This document shows positions 18,169-28,454 of a stretch of DNA of 64,000 nucleotides, in pieces. Within the stretch, counting starts at the first letter, position 1. The number at the start of each line of letters is the position of its first letter. This stretch comes from Thalassotalea sp. LPB0316. Its GTDB lineage: Bacteria; Pseudomonadota; Gammaproteobacteria; Enterobacterales; Alteromonadaceae. The DNA lies in the NCBI RefSeq assembly GCF_014898095.1, contig NZ_CP062946.1, positions 1,860,001 to 1,924,000 of the forward strand, in the 5' to 3' direction. Under the pieces are notes generated by a model that did not search any database, was not told where the DNA came from, and saw only the letters and a list, made by a program, of their open reading frames with translations. The position numbers were made by a program, and so were the translations under genes.

Positions 18169-18208
18169 CTTTCTTTCTAGTTTGAAAGAAGCACCTTGTA
18201 GGTAATGT

Positions 18209-18285
<77 letters not shown>

Positions 18286-18292
18286 TTTCTGT

Positions 18293-18369
18293 GGTGGCTA
18301 TAGCTCAGTTGGTAGAGCCCCGGATTGTGATTCCGGTTGTCGTGGGTTCAAGTCCCATTAGCCACCCCA
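18293..18369 (+). tRNA. tRNA-His (anticodon GTG)
   Basis: 77 nt including the extra 5' G that pairs with C73, a hallmark of tRNA-His. The anticodon loop is TTGTGAT and CCA is encoded. Confidence 0.96.
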
Positions 18370-18377
18370 TCTTTCGT

Positions 18378-18454
18378 CGGTGATTAGCGCAGCTTGGTAG
18401 CGCACTTGGTTTGGGTCCAAGGGGTCGTAGGTTCAAATCCTACATCACCGACCA
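18378..18454 (+). tRNA. tRNA-Pro (anticodon TGG), copy 2
   Basis: Exact duplicate of copy 1 over 77 nt; the immediate 3' flanks (ctttct) also match. It ends the tRNA operon; no clear terminator follows. Confidence 0.96.
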
Positions 18455-18477
18455 CTTTCTCTAAAAATATATGCTAC

Positions 18478-18590
18478 AAAGCTATAACGATTTAATGCTA
18501 GAACGTTGTCACAATTAATGTGAAGGCGAAGGATGCTTCGTCATTCCCGAATGTTTCTATCGGGAATCTCCTGATATCTACTGATGACTT
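18478..18590. repeat. degenerate octamers and a hairpin repeat after the tRNA operon
   Basis: Steps of eight (gctataac, gatttaat, gctagaac, gttgtcac) lie at 18481-18512. A hairpin of the attcccg...cgggaat type follows at about 18541-18572, related to the dispersed palindromic repeats elsewhere in the window. Confidence 0.5.
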
Positions 18591-18621
18591 GTTGACTTGA
18601 AGAAAATACTTGGCAACCATC

Positions 18622-18836
18622 TTACAGCATTACAGCATTACAGCATTACAGCATTACAGCATTACAGCATTACAGCATTACAGCATTACAGCATTACAGC
18701 ATTACAGCATTACAGCATTACAGCATTACAGCATTACAGCATTACAGCATTACAGCATTACAGCATTACAGCATTACAGCATTACAGCATTACAGCATTA
18801 CAGCATTACAGCATTACAGCATTACAGCATTACAGC
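18622..18836. repeat. perfect 8-bp tandem repeat (ttacagca), about 27 copies
   Basis: Twenty-six full units plus seven bases of a next one, without a single mismatch. Eight is not a multiple of three, so all frames read through and give spurious proteins with an ITALQHYS period. Perfect identity implies recent slippage expansion; copy number is likely to vary between strains or to be mis-assembled. Confidence 0.97.
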
Positions 18837-18935
18837 CTTCATCCCCAACCCCTCATAAAACCCATTAAAACTAACGCACCCAAGCAAATTTTCTTTTATT
18901 CCATTTTTATACTCGACTCTTGTCCAAAGCATGGC

Positions 18936-19055
18936 TATAATTCGGCGTCATTATTTTAAACTAACCATCGTTTTATGGTTTTTATATGTACAAAAATAAT
19001 GCGCTGAACGGGCTTGAAAGTTGGTTTTAGTGTCCCTATCTAGGTTGTACATATA
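18936..19055 (+). promoter_or_regulatory. candidate tig promoter and structured leader
   Basis: A TATAAT at 18936-18941 has a weak TCGACT 17 bp upstream. The leader then holds a small hairpin AACCAT/ATGGTT with a T run (18963-18985) and an 11-bp inverted repeat TATATGTACAA / TTGTACATATA (18983-18993 and 19045-19055). The leader before tig is about 170 nt, long for a housekeeping gene. Confidence 0.4.
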
Positions 19056-19115
19056 AAGCATAAGTATTAGATGCGTTAATCGACGCGTATAAACGCAAAT
19101 TTTTGAGGTATATAA

Positions 19116-20423
19116 ATGCAAGTTTCAGTTGAGACTACAGAAGGTTTGGAACGTCGCCTTACAATTACAGTTCCTGCCGAAACTGTTGACGTAGAAGTTA
19201 AGAACCGTTTACGCCAAATTGGTAAAACGCAACGTATTAATGGTTTCCGCCCGGGTAAAGTTCCACCAACAGTTCTTCAAAAGCGTTATGGCAAGTCTGT
19301 ACGTCAAGAAGTTGCTGGCGAATTAATGCAACGCAACTTCTTCGAAGCGATTATGGCTGAGAAATTAAATCCAGCAGGTCGCCCTGAATTCATCGCAAAA
19401 AGCAATGAAGAAGGTAAAGAGTTAGAGTTTGAAGCCGTTTTCGAAATCTACCCTGAAGTAGAAGTAAAAGACATCGAAAAAATTACGGTTGAAGCGCCAA
19501 AAGCTGAAGTAACAGAAGCTGACTTAGACGAAATGTTTGTTACTTTACAAAACCAACACAAAACGTGGAAAGAGAACAAGCGTAAGACCAAGAAAGGCGA
19601 TAAGTTAACAATCGATTTCTTAGGCCGTGTTGATGGCGAAGAATTCGAAGGCGGCAAAGCTGAAGGTTTCGAATTAGAGCTTGGTTCTGGTCGCATGATC
19701 CCTGGTTTCGAAAAAGAAATTACAGGCATGAAAGTTGGTGAAGAGAAAACTATTACAGTAACTTTCCCTGAAGACTACCACGCAGAAAACCTTAAAGGTA
19801 AAGAAGCTGAGTTCGACATTAAAGTGCACAAAACTGAAGGTCCAGTATTGCCAGAAATCGATGAAGAATTCGCTAAATTATTCGGTATCGAAGAAGGCGG
19901 TGTTGACGCACTACGTGAAGAAGTAAGCAAAAACATGAGCCGTGAGTTAAACCAAGCGGTTAAAGCTAAGATCAAAGATCAAGTTATCGAAGCGTTATTA
20001 GAAGCTAACGAAGTTGATTTACCTAAAGCGTTAATCAGCCAAGAAGTTGATGTATTACGTCAACAAGCGCTACAGCGCTTTGGTGGTCAAATTGATCCGA
20101 AGAACATGCCTAACCTGCCTGCAGAAATGTTCGAAGAGCAAGCTAAGCGTCGCGTAAAAGTTGGTTTATTACTTGGTGAAGTGATCAAAGTAAACGAAAT
20201 CAAAGTTGACGATGCAAAAGTTCAAGAGTTAATTGAAACAGCTGCTTCTGCTTATGAAGATCCACAAGAAGTGATCAATTACTACAACAGCAACAAAGAA
20301 ATGCTTCAACAAATGCAAAACGTTGCATTAGAAGAGCAAGCTGTTGAGTTTGTTTTAGACAAAGCAAAAGTTAAAAACAAAAAAGCTAGCTTTAAAGAAA
20401 TCATGAATCCAGAAGCTAAGTAA
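19116..20423 (+). CDS. tig: Trigger factor
   Basis: A 435-residue ribosome-associated chaperone. The N-terminal ribosome-binding domain (about 1-145) has the signature [16 protein letters not shown], where the GFRxGxxP loop docks on L23. An FKBP-type PPIase domain (about 155-240) includes [20 protein letters not shown] and [10 protein letters not shown], and the C-terminal helical arms follow (about 250-420). It assists nascent chains. It is followed by clpP-clpX-lon, the standard proteostasis order. Confidence 0.97.
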   Translation: MQVSVETTEGLERRLTITVPAETVDVEVKNRLRQIGKTQRINGFRPGKVPPTVLQKRYGKSVRQEVAGELMQRNFFEAIMAEKLNPAGRPEFIAKSNEEGKELEFEAVFEIYPEVEVKDIEKITVEAPKAEVTEADLDEMFVTLQNQHKTWKENKRKTKKGDKLTIDFLGRVDGEEFEGGKAEGFELELGSGRMIPGFEKEITGMKVGEEKTITVTFPEDYHAENLKGKEAEFDIKVHKTEGPVLPEIDEEFAKLFGIEEGGVDALREEVSKNMSRELNQAVKAKIKDQVIEALLEANEVDLPKALISQEVDVLRQQALQRFGGQIDPKNMPNLPAEMFEEQAKRRVKVGLLLGEVIKVNEIKVDDAKVQELIETAASAYEDPQEVINYYNSNKEMLQQMQNVALEEQAVEFVLDKAKVKNKKASFKEIMNPEAK

Positions 20424-20432
20424 GCTTTTTGA

Positions 20433-20461
20433 TTGACATTAACTAGTTCAGTAGCTTAAAT
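20433..20461 (+). promoter_or_regulatory. candidate clpP promoter
   Basis: TTGACA (20433-20438), 17 bp, TTAAAT (20456-20461). It lies in the tig-clpP gap and overlaps the hairpin at 20458-20496, so clpP transcripts would start inside that hairpin. Confidence 0.5.
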
Positions 20462-20496
20462 GGCTTATATGTTTTCATATAAGCCATTTTTATTTT
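20458..20496 (+). terminator. terminator between tig and clpP
   Basis: A perfect 14-bp stem AAATGGCTTATATG/CATATAAGCCATTT with a TTTT loop and a T-rich tail. It should end tig transcription and separate it from clpP. Confidence 0.8.
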
Positions 20497-20510
20497 AAAA
20501 GGAACCGCTG

Positions 20511-21149
20511 TTGTTTAATTCTCATCCAAAAATGTCAGATATTACCAGTATGACTGAAAATGCGTTAGTACCTATGGTTGTTGAGCAAACTGCTAAAGGT
20601 GAGCGCTCATACGATATTTATTCTCGTTTACTTAAAGAGCGTGTTATTTTCTTATGCGGTCAAGTTGAAGACCATATGGCGAACTTGATTGTTGCTCAAA
20701 TGCTATTTTTAGAATCAGAGAACCCAGAAAAAGATATTTATCTTTATATCAATTCTCCAGGCGGTTCAGTAACAGCTGGTATGGCAATTTACGATACCAT
20801 GAAATTTATCAAGCCAAATGTAAGTACTGTTTGTATTGGCCAAGCGGCAAGTATGGGCGCGTTCTTATTATCAGGTGGCGAAAAGGGTAAGCGCTACTGT
20901 TTGCCTAACGCTCGTGTGATGATCCATCAACCATTAGGTGGTTTCCAAGGTCAAGCATCAGACTTTGAAATTCACGCTAAAGAAATTTTACATATTAAAG
21001 AAAAACTTAATACCTTGATTGCTGAACACACGGGTCAGCCAATTGAAAAGGTCACTGAAGATACTGATCGCGATAACTTCTTGAGTGCACAAGCTGCCGT
21101 GGAATATGGTTTAGTCGACTCAATTTTAGAGAAACGTGTCGATCAATAA
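20511..21149 (+). CDS. clpP: ATP-dependent Clp protease proteolytic subunit
   Basis: A 212-residue serine protease. Catalytic Ser is in [12 protein letters not shown] and His in [12 protein letters not shown]; the Asp lies in the ETDRD-like region. It forms the tetradecameric barrel fed by ClpX. The start is taken as TTG 20511 because AAGGA lies seven bases upstream; an in-frame ATG at 20532 ([15 protein letters not shown]) is the alternative. clpX follows 112 bp downstream. Confidence 0.96.
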   Translation: MFNSHPKMSDITSMTENALVPMVVEQTAKGERSYDIYSRLLKERVIFLCGQVEDHMANLIVAQMLFLESENPEKDIYLYINSPGGSVTAGMAIYDTMKFIKPNVSTVCIGQAASMGAFLLSGGEKGKRYCLPNARVMIHQPLGGFQGQASDFEIHAKEILHIKEKLNTLIAEHTGQPIEKVTEDTDRDNFLSAQAAVEYGLVDSILEKRVDQ

Positions 21150-21261
21150 GCTATAGTTATCATAGATTGACTTAGCGAAGGCGTTAATCGCCTTCCATTG
21201 CCAGAAAAAGCTTTTGCTCTAAGAGTGAAAATTAAGTTTAAAAGATAGTTAGAGGTACCCT

Positions 21262-22542
21262 ATGACCGATATTACAAAGGGTGACGGCGATAACGGCAAA
21301 TTACTATATTGCTCGTTTTGCGGTAAAAGCCAGCACGAAGTGCGCAAGTTAATTGCTGGCCCTTCGGTTTATGTATGTGACGAATGTGTTGAGCTATGTA
21401 ACGACATTATTCGCGAAGAAATCAAAGAGATTTCACCAAAAGAAGAAAAAGAAGCGCTACCAACACCTATCGAAATTCGCGAGAGTTTAGATGATTACGT
21501 TATTGGCCAAGAGCATGCCAAAAAGGTGTTGTCGGTAGCGGTTTACAATCACTACAAGCGTTTGCGAAATGGCGACTCTCACAACGGTGTTGAATTAAGT
21601 AAAAGTAACATTTTGCTCATTGGCCCAACGGGTAGTGGTAAAACCTTACTTGCGGAAACGTTAGCCCGTCTATTAGATGTGCCATTTACCATGGCTGATG
21701 CCACAACATTAACTGAAGCCGGTTATGTTGGTGAAGACGTTGAAAACATTATTCAAAAGTTACTGCAAAAATGTGATTACGACGTAGAAAAAGCACAACG
21801 CGGTATTGTTTATATTGATGAGATTGACAAGATTTCACGTAAATCTGATAACCCATCAATTACGCGTGATGTATCAGGTGAAGGTGTACAGCAAGCACTA
21901 TTAAAGTTGATTGAAGGTACTGTCGCGTCAGTGCCACCTCAAGGTGGACGTAAGCACCCGCAACAAGAATTTTTGCAAGTAGATACGTCAAAAATCTTAT
22001 TCATTTGTGGTGGTGCATTCGCAGGTTTAGATAAAGTTATTGAGCAACGCTGTGCAACAGGTACAGGCATTGGTTTTGGCGCAGAAGTGCGTTCAGACGA
22101 GTCAAATAAATCATTAACGGAGCGCTTCCAAGAAGTTGAACCTGAAGATTTAGTGAAATACGGCTTAATCCCTGAATTCATTGGTCGTTTACCTGTAGTG
22201 GCAACACTAAGTGAGCTTGATGAGTCAGCACTTATTCAGATCTTGCAAGAGCCTAAAAATGCATTGACTAAGCAATTTACGGCATTGTTTGATATGGAAG
22301 GCGTTGAACTAGAGTTTAGGGAAGATGCATTAATCGCAATCGCCAAGAAGGCGATGGAGCGTAAAACGGGTGCCCGTGGCTTGCGTTCAATCGTTGAAGC
22401 TGTGTTACTTGATACCATGTACGAATTACCATCGATGGAAAATGTAGCCAAAGTGGTGATTGACGAAACAGTGATCAAAGGCGAATCTAAGCCGATTATT
22501 ATTTATCAAGCGACCAGTGATAAAGCGGCTTCTGAAGGCTAG
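21262..22542 (+). CDS. clpX: ATP-dependent Clp protease ATPase subunit ClpX
   Basis: A 426-residue AAA+ unfoldase. An N-terminal zinc-binding domain has four Cys (CSFCGK and VCDECVELC), followed by Walker A GPTGSGKT, Walker [12 protein letters not shown], and a ClpP-contact loop IGF in [10 protein letters not shown]. It selects substrates and threads them into ClpP. Its terminator is at 22620-22650. Confidence 0.97.
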   Translation: MTDITKGDGDNGKLLYCSFCGKSQHEVRKLIAGPSVYVCDECVELCNDIIREEIKEISPKEEKEALPTPIEIRESLDDYVIGQEHAKKVLSVAVYNHYKRLRNGDSHNGVELSKSNILLIGPTGSGKTLLAETLARLLDVPFTMADATTLTEAGYVGEDVENIIQKLLQKCDYDVEKAQRGIVYIDEIDKISRKSDNPSITRDVSGEGVQQALLKLIEGTVASVPPQGGRKHPQQEFLQVDTSKILFICGGAFAGLDKVIEQRCATGTGIGFGAEVRSDESNKSLTERFQEVEPEDLVKYGLIPEFIGRLPVVATLSELDESALIQILQEPKNALTKQFTALFDMEGVELEFREDALIAIAKKAMERKTGARGLRSIVEAVLLDTMYELPSMENVAKVVIDETVIKGESKPIIIYQATSDKAASEG

Positions 22543-22619
22543 TTAGCAACAGATAAAGCTAAAGTGAAGTTAGCTTTATATAGCGTTAAAATCGCTAAAG
22601 TGCTAATTGAATACCGAGC

Positions 22620-22650
22620 AAAATACCGACGTAATGTCGGTATTTTTTTG
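22620..22650 (+). terminator. terminator of clpX
   Basis: AAATACCGAC/GTCGGTATTT with a GTAAT-type loop and seven T residues. Confidence 0.85.
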
Positions 22651-22683
22651 TCCGTATGTTGGATGAATATCATTATGCTTGAG

Positions 22684-23052
22684 CTTTAAATAGAACGTCA
22701 TATCCGAAAAGGAGATTCCCGCTAACAACATGCGGGAATGACGGGAAAAACCGAGCACTAAATAATAAATCGTCATACCCGATTAGTCAGGTATCTATCA
22801 ATAGTAACGTCATACCCGAGCAGTCGGGTATCTCTATGCCGCATATCCCCCACAGGGAGATTCCCGCTAACAGCATGCGGGAATGACGGGAAAAACCGAG
22901 CACTAAATAATAAATCGTCATACCCGAGTAGTCGGGTATCTCTATGCCGTATATCCCCCGCAGGGAGATTCCCGCTAACAGCATGCGGGAATGACGCGAA
23001 AAACCGAGCACTACATAATAAATCGTCATACCCGAGTAGTCGGGTATCTTTA
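22684..23052. repeat. array of two alternating palindromic repeats between clpX and lon
   Basis: Hairpin A (tacccgagtagtcgggta type) occurs four times and hairpin D (attcccgctaacagcatgcgggaat) three times, joined by conserved linkers such as accgagcactaaataataaa. The main unit repeats with a period of about 108 bp (gggaga at 22855 and 22963). No protein gene is seen; frames here are artefacts. Confidence 0.88.
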
Positions 23053-23076
23053 ACATAGCATCTCAATCAGTTGTTT

Positions 23077-23105
23077 AAAAAAGAGCCGATTAAGCTCTTT
23101 TTTTG
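23077..23105. terminator. hairpin terminator upstream of lon
   Basis: AAAAGAGC-CGATTA-GCTCTTTT with T runs on both strands. It isolates lon from the repeat array. Confidence 0.7.
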
Positions 23106-23113
23106 ATCCCTTT

Positions 23114-23142
23114 GTTGAATCCTAAACTATTATCCCCATATA
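23114..23142 (+). promoter_or_regulatory. sigma-32 (heat-shock) type promoter of lon
   Basis: GTTGAAT (23114-23120), 13 bp, CCCCATATA (23134-23142), close to the known sigma-32 consensus CTTGAAA-N13/14-CCCCATNTA. It lies about 80 bp before the lon start, as expected for a heat-shock protease. Confidence 0.75.
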
Positions 23143-23222
23143 CTTTTTAAATACATAATGACAACAGCTCATTTGAAGTTGTTCGCATGTCCCATTGATT
23201 CGAATTCATGAAGAGAGTACCT

Positions 23223-25571
23223 ATGAGCAAAACGCTATCTGGTGTTGTTGAGATCCCGGTTCTTGCCTTAAGAGATGTCGTAGTTTATCCGCAAATGGTT
23301 ATTCCATTATTTGTTGGTCGTGAAAAGTCTATCCGTTGTTTAGACATCGCCATGGAGCAAGACAAACAAATATTTTTAGTCGCCCAAAAAGATGCTGCGG
23401 TTGATGATCCAACGGCTGAAGATGTTTATCAAACAGGTACCGTTGCTACCATCTTACAAATGCTCAAACTACCCGACGGTACAGTTAAAGTACTTGTTGA
23501 AGGTGTCCAGCGGGCAAATATTAAAGAGTTTGTTGAAACCGATCCGCAATTTATCGCTAGTATTGAGTACTTATCATCACTGCCAGCTGATCAAGACAGT
23601 GAAGAAGTCTTGGTGCGCTCTGCGATTTCTCAATTTGAAGGCTACGTTAAACTCAACAAAAAAATCCCGCCAGAGGTATTAACCTCAGTATCGGGCATCG
23701 ATGATGCGGAGCAACTTGCTGATACTATGGCTGCTCATATGCCATTAAAGCTTGTTGATAAGCAAAAAGTACTCGAGATAAACGATATTACTGAGCGTTT
23801 AGAGTTTTTAATGGCACAAATGGAAGGCGAGATTGACCTACTTCAGGTCGAGAAGAAAATCCGTGGCCGTGTTAAAAAGCAAATGGAAAAAAGCCAACGC
23901 GAATACTATTTGAATGAGCAAATGAAAGCCATTCAAAAAGAATTGGGTGAAATGGATGAAGTGCCAGATGAAGCTGAGCAAATCACCAAAAAGATTGAAG
24001 ACGCTAAAATGCCTGCTGAGGCTAAAGAAAAGACCTTGGCTGAGTTGCAAAAATTAAAAATGATGTCGCCAATGTCGGCTGAAGCAACGGTTGTTCGCTC
24101 ATACATCGATTGGATGACGAGTGTACCGTGGAAAAAACGCAGCAAGTTAAAGAAAAACTTGAAATTAGCCGAAGAAGTACTGAACAAAGATCACTACGGC
24201 TTAGACAAAGTCAAAGAGCGCATTATTGAATACCTCGCAGTACAACAACGAGTAAGCCAATTAAAAGGGCCGATCCTTTGTTTAGTTGGGCCTCCTGGTG
24301 TGGGTAAAACCTCTCTTGGTCAGTCAATAGCTAAATCAACCGGTCGTAAGTACGTCCGTATGGCACTTGGTGGCGTGCGTGATGAAGCTGAAATTCGCGG
24401 TCATCGCCGTACTTATATCGGCTCATTGCCGGGTAAGCTGATTCAGAAAATGGCGAAAGTGGGTGTTAAAAACCCATTATTCCTATTAGATGAAATCGAC
24501 AAAATGTCGTCAGATATGCGTGGTGATCCAGCATCGGCATTACTTGAAGTACTCGACCCTGAGCAAAATACTAGCTTTAACGATCACTACTTAGAAGTCG
24601 ATTACGATTTATCAGATGTGATGTTCGTTGCTACGTCAAACTCAATGGATATTCCTGGACCGTTATTAGACCGTATGGAAGTGATCCGCTTATCGGGCTA
24701 TACCGAAGATGAAAAGCTAAACATCGCTAAGCAACATTTAGTGACCAAGCAAATTGGTCGCAATGGCTTAAAAGAGCATGAGATAGAAATCGACGATAGC
24801 GCCATTATCGGTATTATTCGTTACTACACACGTGAAGCTGGTGTTCGTGGTTTAGAGCGTGAAATTTCTAAACTGTGCCGCAAAGCCGTGAAAGCGATTT
24901 TACTCGATAAAGATCTCAAGAAAGTCGTGATCAACCAAGATAACTTATCAGAATACTTAGGTGTTCAGCGCCATGACTACGGTAAAGCTGATGATGAAAA
25001 TCGCGTTGGTTTAGTTACTGGCCTTGCTTGGACGCAAGTCGGTGGTGAATTGCTCACCATTGAAACAGCATCAGTGCCAGGCAAAGGCAAGTTAACTTAT
25101 ACCGGCTCACTCGGTGATGTGATGCAAGAGTCAATACAAGCAGCGATGACTGTTGTTCGCAGTCGCACGGAAAAATTGCGTATTAATGATGATTTTCATG
25201 AAAAACGCGATATTCATGTACACGTGCCAGAAGGCGCGACACCAAAAGACGGCCCAAGTGCCGGTATTGGGATGTGTACAGCGCTAGTATCGAGCTTAAC
25301 GGGTAACCCGGTCAAAGCTGATGTGGCAATGACAGGTGAAATTACCTTAAGAGGTGAAGTATTGGCTATTGGTGGTTTAAAAGAAAAACTACTAGCGGCC
25401 CATCGAGGTGGTATTAAAACTGTCGTTATTCCAAAAGACAACGAACGTGATTTAGCCGAAATCCCTGATAATGTGAAAGCAGATTTAGCGATTCATCCGG
25501 TCAAGTGGATTGATGAAGTACTACAAATCGCCCTCGAACATCCGTTTGAAAAATGGTCAATTACCAAGTAA
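23223..25571 (+). CDS. lon: ATP-dependent protease Lon
   Basis: A 782-residue LonA protease. The N-terminal substrate-binding domain (about 5-205) begins VEIPVLALRDVVVYPQMVIP. The AAA+ domain has Walker A GPPGVGKTSLG and Walker B PLFLLDEIDKM. The C-terminal peptidase has the catalytic Ser in KDGPSAGIGM and Lys in GGLKEKLLAAHRGG. It degrades misfolded and regulatory proteins in the cytosol. ATG 23223 is chosen over 23208, which lacks a ribosome-binding site. A heat-shock-like promoter lies upstream. Confidence 0.97.
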   Translation: MSKTLSGVVEIPVLALRDVVVYPQMVIPLFVGREKSIRCLDIAMEQDKQIFLVAQKDAAVDDPTAEDVYQTGTVATILQMLKLPDGTVKVLVEGVQRANIKEFVETDPQFIASIEYLSSLPADQDSEEVLVRSAISQFEGYVKLNKKIPPEVLTSVSGIDDAEQLADTMAAHMPLKLVDKQKVLEINDITERLEFLMAQMEGEIDLLQVEKKIRGRVKKQMEKSQREYYLNEQMKAIQKELGEMDEVPDEAEQITKKIEDAKMPAEAKEKTLAELQKLKMMSPMSAEATVVRSYIDWMTSVPWKKRSKLKKNLKLAEEVLNKDHYGLDKVKERIIEYLAVQQRVSQLKGPILCLVGPPGVGKTSLGQSIAKSTGRKYVRMALGGVRDEAEIRGHRRTYIGSLPGKLIQKMAKVGVKNPLFLLDEIDKMSSDMRGDPASALLEVLDPEQNTSFNDHYLEVDYDLSDVMFVATSNSMDIPGPLLDRMEVIRLSGYTEDEKLNIAKQHLVTKQIGRNGLKEHEIEIDDSAIIGIIRYYTREAGVRGLEREISKLCRKAVKAILLDKDLKKVVINQDNLSEYLGVQRHDYGKADDENRVGLVTGLAWTQVGGELLTIETASVPGKGKLTYTGSLGDVMQESIQAAMTVVRSRTEKLRINDDFHEKRDIHVHVPEGATPKDGPSAGIGMCTALVSSLTGNPVKADVAMTGEITLRGEVLAIGGLKEKLLAAHRGGIKTVVIPKDNERDLAEIPDNVKADLAIHPVKWIDEVLQIALEHPFEKWSITK

Positions 25572-25600
25572 AACCGGCTTTTAGCGGAAAAATATCAAAA

Positions 25601-25640
25601 AAAAGCAAAAAATTCGCAAAAAAGTGAATTTTTTGCTTTT
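25601..25640. terminator. long hairpin after lon
   Basis: A perfect 15-bp stem AAAAGCAAAAAATTC/GAATTTTTTGCTTTT. The T run is within the stem, so it could act as a bidirectional terminator. Confidence 0.65.
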
Positions 25641-25856
25641 CAAACGCTGAAACTGTGGTAAGTTAAGTACGACTAAAGCGCTAGAGCTCAATATAAATAG
25701 GGCTTCTAGTAAAGATAAGAATAATTATCTTAATTTATTTTTCTTAACAACAGCGCTTGATGTTCTAAAAGAAGCTTGATATAAAAATGTTTCCAAGGAA
25801 CGCTAACAAATAATAAATGATAGCGCTGAATAATAACAAATGAAGGGGAAGACACT

Positions 25857-26129
25857 GTGAATAAGTCTCAACTAATCGAGAAAATTGCTGCTGGTGCTGA
25901 TATTTCTAAAGCTGCTGCTGGTCGCGCATTAGATTCATTCATCGAAGCTGTAACTGAAGAATTAAAAGCTGGTGAGCAAGTTGCGTTAGTTGGTTTTGGT
26001 ACATTCTCTGTACGTGACCGTGCTGCACGCACTGGCCGTAACCCACAAACTGGTGCCACAATCGAAATCGCTGCTGCAAAGATCCCATCTTTCAAAGCAG
26101 GTAAAGCATTAAAAGACGCTTGTAACTAA
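25857..26129 (+). CDS. hupB: DNA-binding protein HU-beta
   Basis: A 90-residue histone-like protein. The N-terminal helical body is [20 protein letters not shown] and the DNA-binding arm contains [20 protein letters not shown] and ending [15 protein letters not shown]. It bends and compacts DNA as a dimer. The start is GTG 25857 after AAGGGGAAG. A leader of nearly 290 bp upstream is AT-rich. It is placed after lon and before ppiD, as in many gammaproteobacteria. Confidence 0.97.
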   Translation: MNKSQLIEKIAAGADISKAAAGRALDSFIEAVTEELKAGEQVALVGFGTFSVRDRAARTGRNPQTGATIEIAAAKIPSFKAGKALKDACN

Positions 26130-26151
26130 TCACAGTTTAAGTAGTTTTGTA

Positions 26152-26179
26152 AAAAGCCACCTTAGGGTGGTTTTTTTGT
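26152..26179 (+). terminator. terminator of hupB
   Basis: CCACC/GGTGG stem flanked by A and T runs, with seven T residues at the end. Confidence 0.8.
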
Positions 26180-26307
26180 TATCAAATCTGCCATTTTACG
26201 ATTTGATAACTATCATCAACGAGTCTATTTCTGGTAGAATCGCGCGTAAGGAAAACCTATTAACAAACAAATAGGGTAAAATACGTAATCGTGTTAAAGA
26301 GAATAAG

Positions 26308-28218
26308 ATGTTAGAAAGAATTAGAGAAAACGCTCAAGGAATGACAGCGAAGATTATCCTTGGCTTCATTATCTTAACCTTTGCTATTGCCGGTATTGGT
26401 AGTTACACCAATAACGTAGATACTTCGGTAGCAGAAGTTAACGGTGAAAAGATTTCGCTACAAGAATTTGAGCAAGCCTATCAAGCTCAACGCAACAGAA
26501 TGGCACAACAATTTGGTGATATGTTTGATACCTTGGCATCAAATCCAGCCTACCTTGCTAACCTGAGAAACGGCGTTTTAGATAACTTAATTAATGAAAA
26601 GTTATTAGATCAAGCTGCACGTGATTTGGCGATTCGTATTTCAGATGAAAAGCTCAAAGAAACTATCCGTAATATGACCGAATTCCAAGTCGACGGTCAG
26701 TTTGATAACAACCGATATTTAGCCGTTATCAACCAAAGCGGTTTCTACCAATCAAGTGACTTTCGCGATTATTTGCGCGTAGAAATGGCCCGTCGTCAAT
26801 TAGGTATGGCATTGGTCTCTGGTGAGTTTGGCTTGCCATACCAAGCCGAGCAACAAGAAAAGCTTCGCAACCAAACACGTGACATTAAATACGCGATTGT
26901 TGATACCGAGCAGTTTAAGTCGCAAGTAGAAGTTACTGATGAAGAGATTACTGCGTTCTATCAAGACAACGAAGATCGCTTCCAAACACAAGAAAAAGTT
27001 AAAGTAGATTACGTGCTACTTGACGTTTTCGATATCGCACGCGAAATCGAAGTGACGGAAGCAGACGCTAAAGCTTACTACGATGAAAACATCGCTAGCT
27101 TCACAAAAGACGAGCAACGCCGTATTTCACATATCTTAATTGAATTTGGTGATGACAAAGGTGCTGCCGAACAAGAAATTCGCACGTTAGCAAACCGTAT
27201 TGCCGGTGGTGATGACTTTGCTGAGTTAGCAAAAGAGTTTTCAGCTGACACCTTCAGTGGTGAAAATGGCGGTGATCTTGAGTACCTTGAGTTAGGTGTA
27301 ATGGATGAAGCGTTTGAAGAAGCTGCACTAGCACTTGAAAATGTTAATGACGTGACTGATGTGGTTGAGTCAGAGTTTGGTTATCACTTAATCAAATTAA
27401 CCGAATTAAAAGCGGCTGAAACACAAGCCTTTGACGATGTTAAAGAAGAGTTGATGGCGCAAGTAAGTGAAAGCGAAGCACAAAACAAGTTCTATGAGCT
27501 TCAACAAGAACTTGCGCGCTTGAGCTTTGAATTTCCTGATTCTCTAGAAGATGCGGCGGGTGCGGTAAACGCACAAGTGAAAACGTCTGACTGGTTAGGT
27601 CGTAATAATCAACAGCCTCCTTTCAATGAAGCGAGTGTTATTGACGCGATGTTCTCAGATATCGTGTTAAAAGAGAATTTAAACTCAGACATTATCGAAG
27701 TAAACGAAAACTTAGCTATGGTTGTTCGTTTGAACGAGTACCAAGAAGCTAAAACTCGCCCGTTAGCTGAGGTTTCTGAAACGATCAAAGCACAACTTGT
27801 TGCTCAAAAAGCCTCTGAAAAAGCAGAAGAAGCTGTAGCTGCAATTTTAGCAAGTTACAAATCAGGTGAAGATGTTACTGAGCAAGCAACGGCATTAGGC
27901 GCAAGCTTTATTGAAAAAGAGGCTATCACACGCTTTAGCGCTGATGTTGATAGCGCGATTTCTCGTTTAGCCTTTACTTTACCTCATCCTGTTGAAGGTA
28001 AAGTTTCTGCTGACACAGTAGCATTGCGCAATGGTCAAGTAGCGGTTGTTGAGGTTACAGGTGTTTATGAAGGCCTAGTTAGCCCAGCATTAGACAATAT
28101 GATTGAACAACAAGGCGCGAGCTTATCACAAGCATCGTATATCGCTTATGTTGAATCGTTACGAGCGAAAGCAAAAATTACGCGTAAAACGCTGACTGAG
28201 CCAGCCAACGTATTCTAA
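26308..28218 (+). CDS. ppiD: Periplasmic folding chaperone PpiD (SurA_N/parvulin)
   Basis: A 636-residue protein anchored by one N-terminal helix (about 15-34, IILGFIILTFAIAGIGSYTN). SurA-like helical domains at about 35-255 are followed by a parvulin rotamase domain at about 265-360 (RRISHILIEFGDD and SADTFSGENGGDLEYLELGV) and a C-terminal helical part. It acts in the periplasm near the Sec translocon on emerging proteins. It is a single gene with its own terminator. Confidence 0.95.
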   Translation: MLERIRENAQGMTAKIILGFIILTFAIAGIGSYTNNVDTSVAEVNGEKISLQEFEQAYQAQRNRMAQQFGDMFDTLASNPAYLANLRNGVLDNLINEKLLDQAARDLAIRISDEKLKETIRNMTEFQVDGQFDNNRYLAVINQSGFYQSSDFRDYLRVEMARRQLGMALVSGEFGLPYQAEQQEKLRNQTRDIKYAIVDTEQFKSQVEVTDEEITAFYQDNEDRFQTQEKVKVDYVLLDVFDIAREIEVTEADAKAYYDENIASFTKDEQRRISHILIEFGDDKGAAEQEIRTLANRIAGGDDFAELAKEFSADTFSGENGGDLEYLELGVMDEAFEEAALALENVNDVTDVVESEFGYHLIKLTELKAAETQAFDDVKEELMAQVSESEAQNKFYELQQELARLSFEFPDSLEDAAGAVNAQVKTSDWLGRNNQQPPFNEASVIDAMFSDIVLKENLNSDIIEVNENLAMVVRLNEYQEAKTRPLAEVSETIKAQLVAQKASEKAEEAVAAILASYKSGEDVTEQATALGASFIEKEAITRFSADVDSAISRLAFTLPHPVEGKVSADTVALRNGQVAVVEVTGVYEGLVSPALDNMIEQQGASLSQASYIAYVESLRAKAKITRKTLTEPANVF

Positions 28219-28238
28219 TCGCTGGTTAATGGTATATT

Positions 28239-28269
28239 AAAACGCCGCTTTTAAAGCGGCGTTTTTTTT
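28239..28269 (+). terminator. terminator of ppiD
   Basis: AAACGCCGCTTTTAAAGCGGCGTTTTTTTT: perfect GC-rich stem and T run. Confidence 0.88.
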
Positions 28270-28454
28270 AGCTAAATTACGTTGTTATTTAATATCTAAC
28301 GGGGTCAAATTTAGTTAAAGCTACCCCAATTATAATGCCATTGAGCGTCATTCATAGAAGCAGTTAAAAAAGTGGAATAGGGAATGGAAAGATAACCTAA
28401 TATCTAGTGTTAATCCTGATTGGCGTGATTTATATCTAGATATTCTGTAGATAC

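Noticed and set aside
18597..18959. Proteins with an ITALQHYS repeat
   Set aside because: An 8-bp perfect repeat keeps all three frames open with the same peptide; there is no ribosome-binding site and no real gene structure.
22773..23066. Minus-strand frames between clpX and lon
   Set aside because: They only translate the palindromic repeat units.
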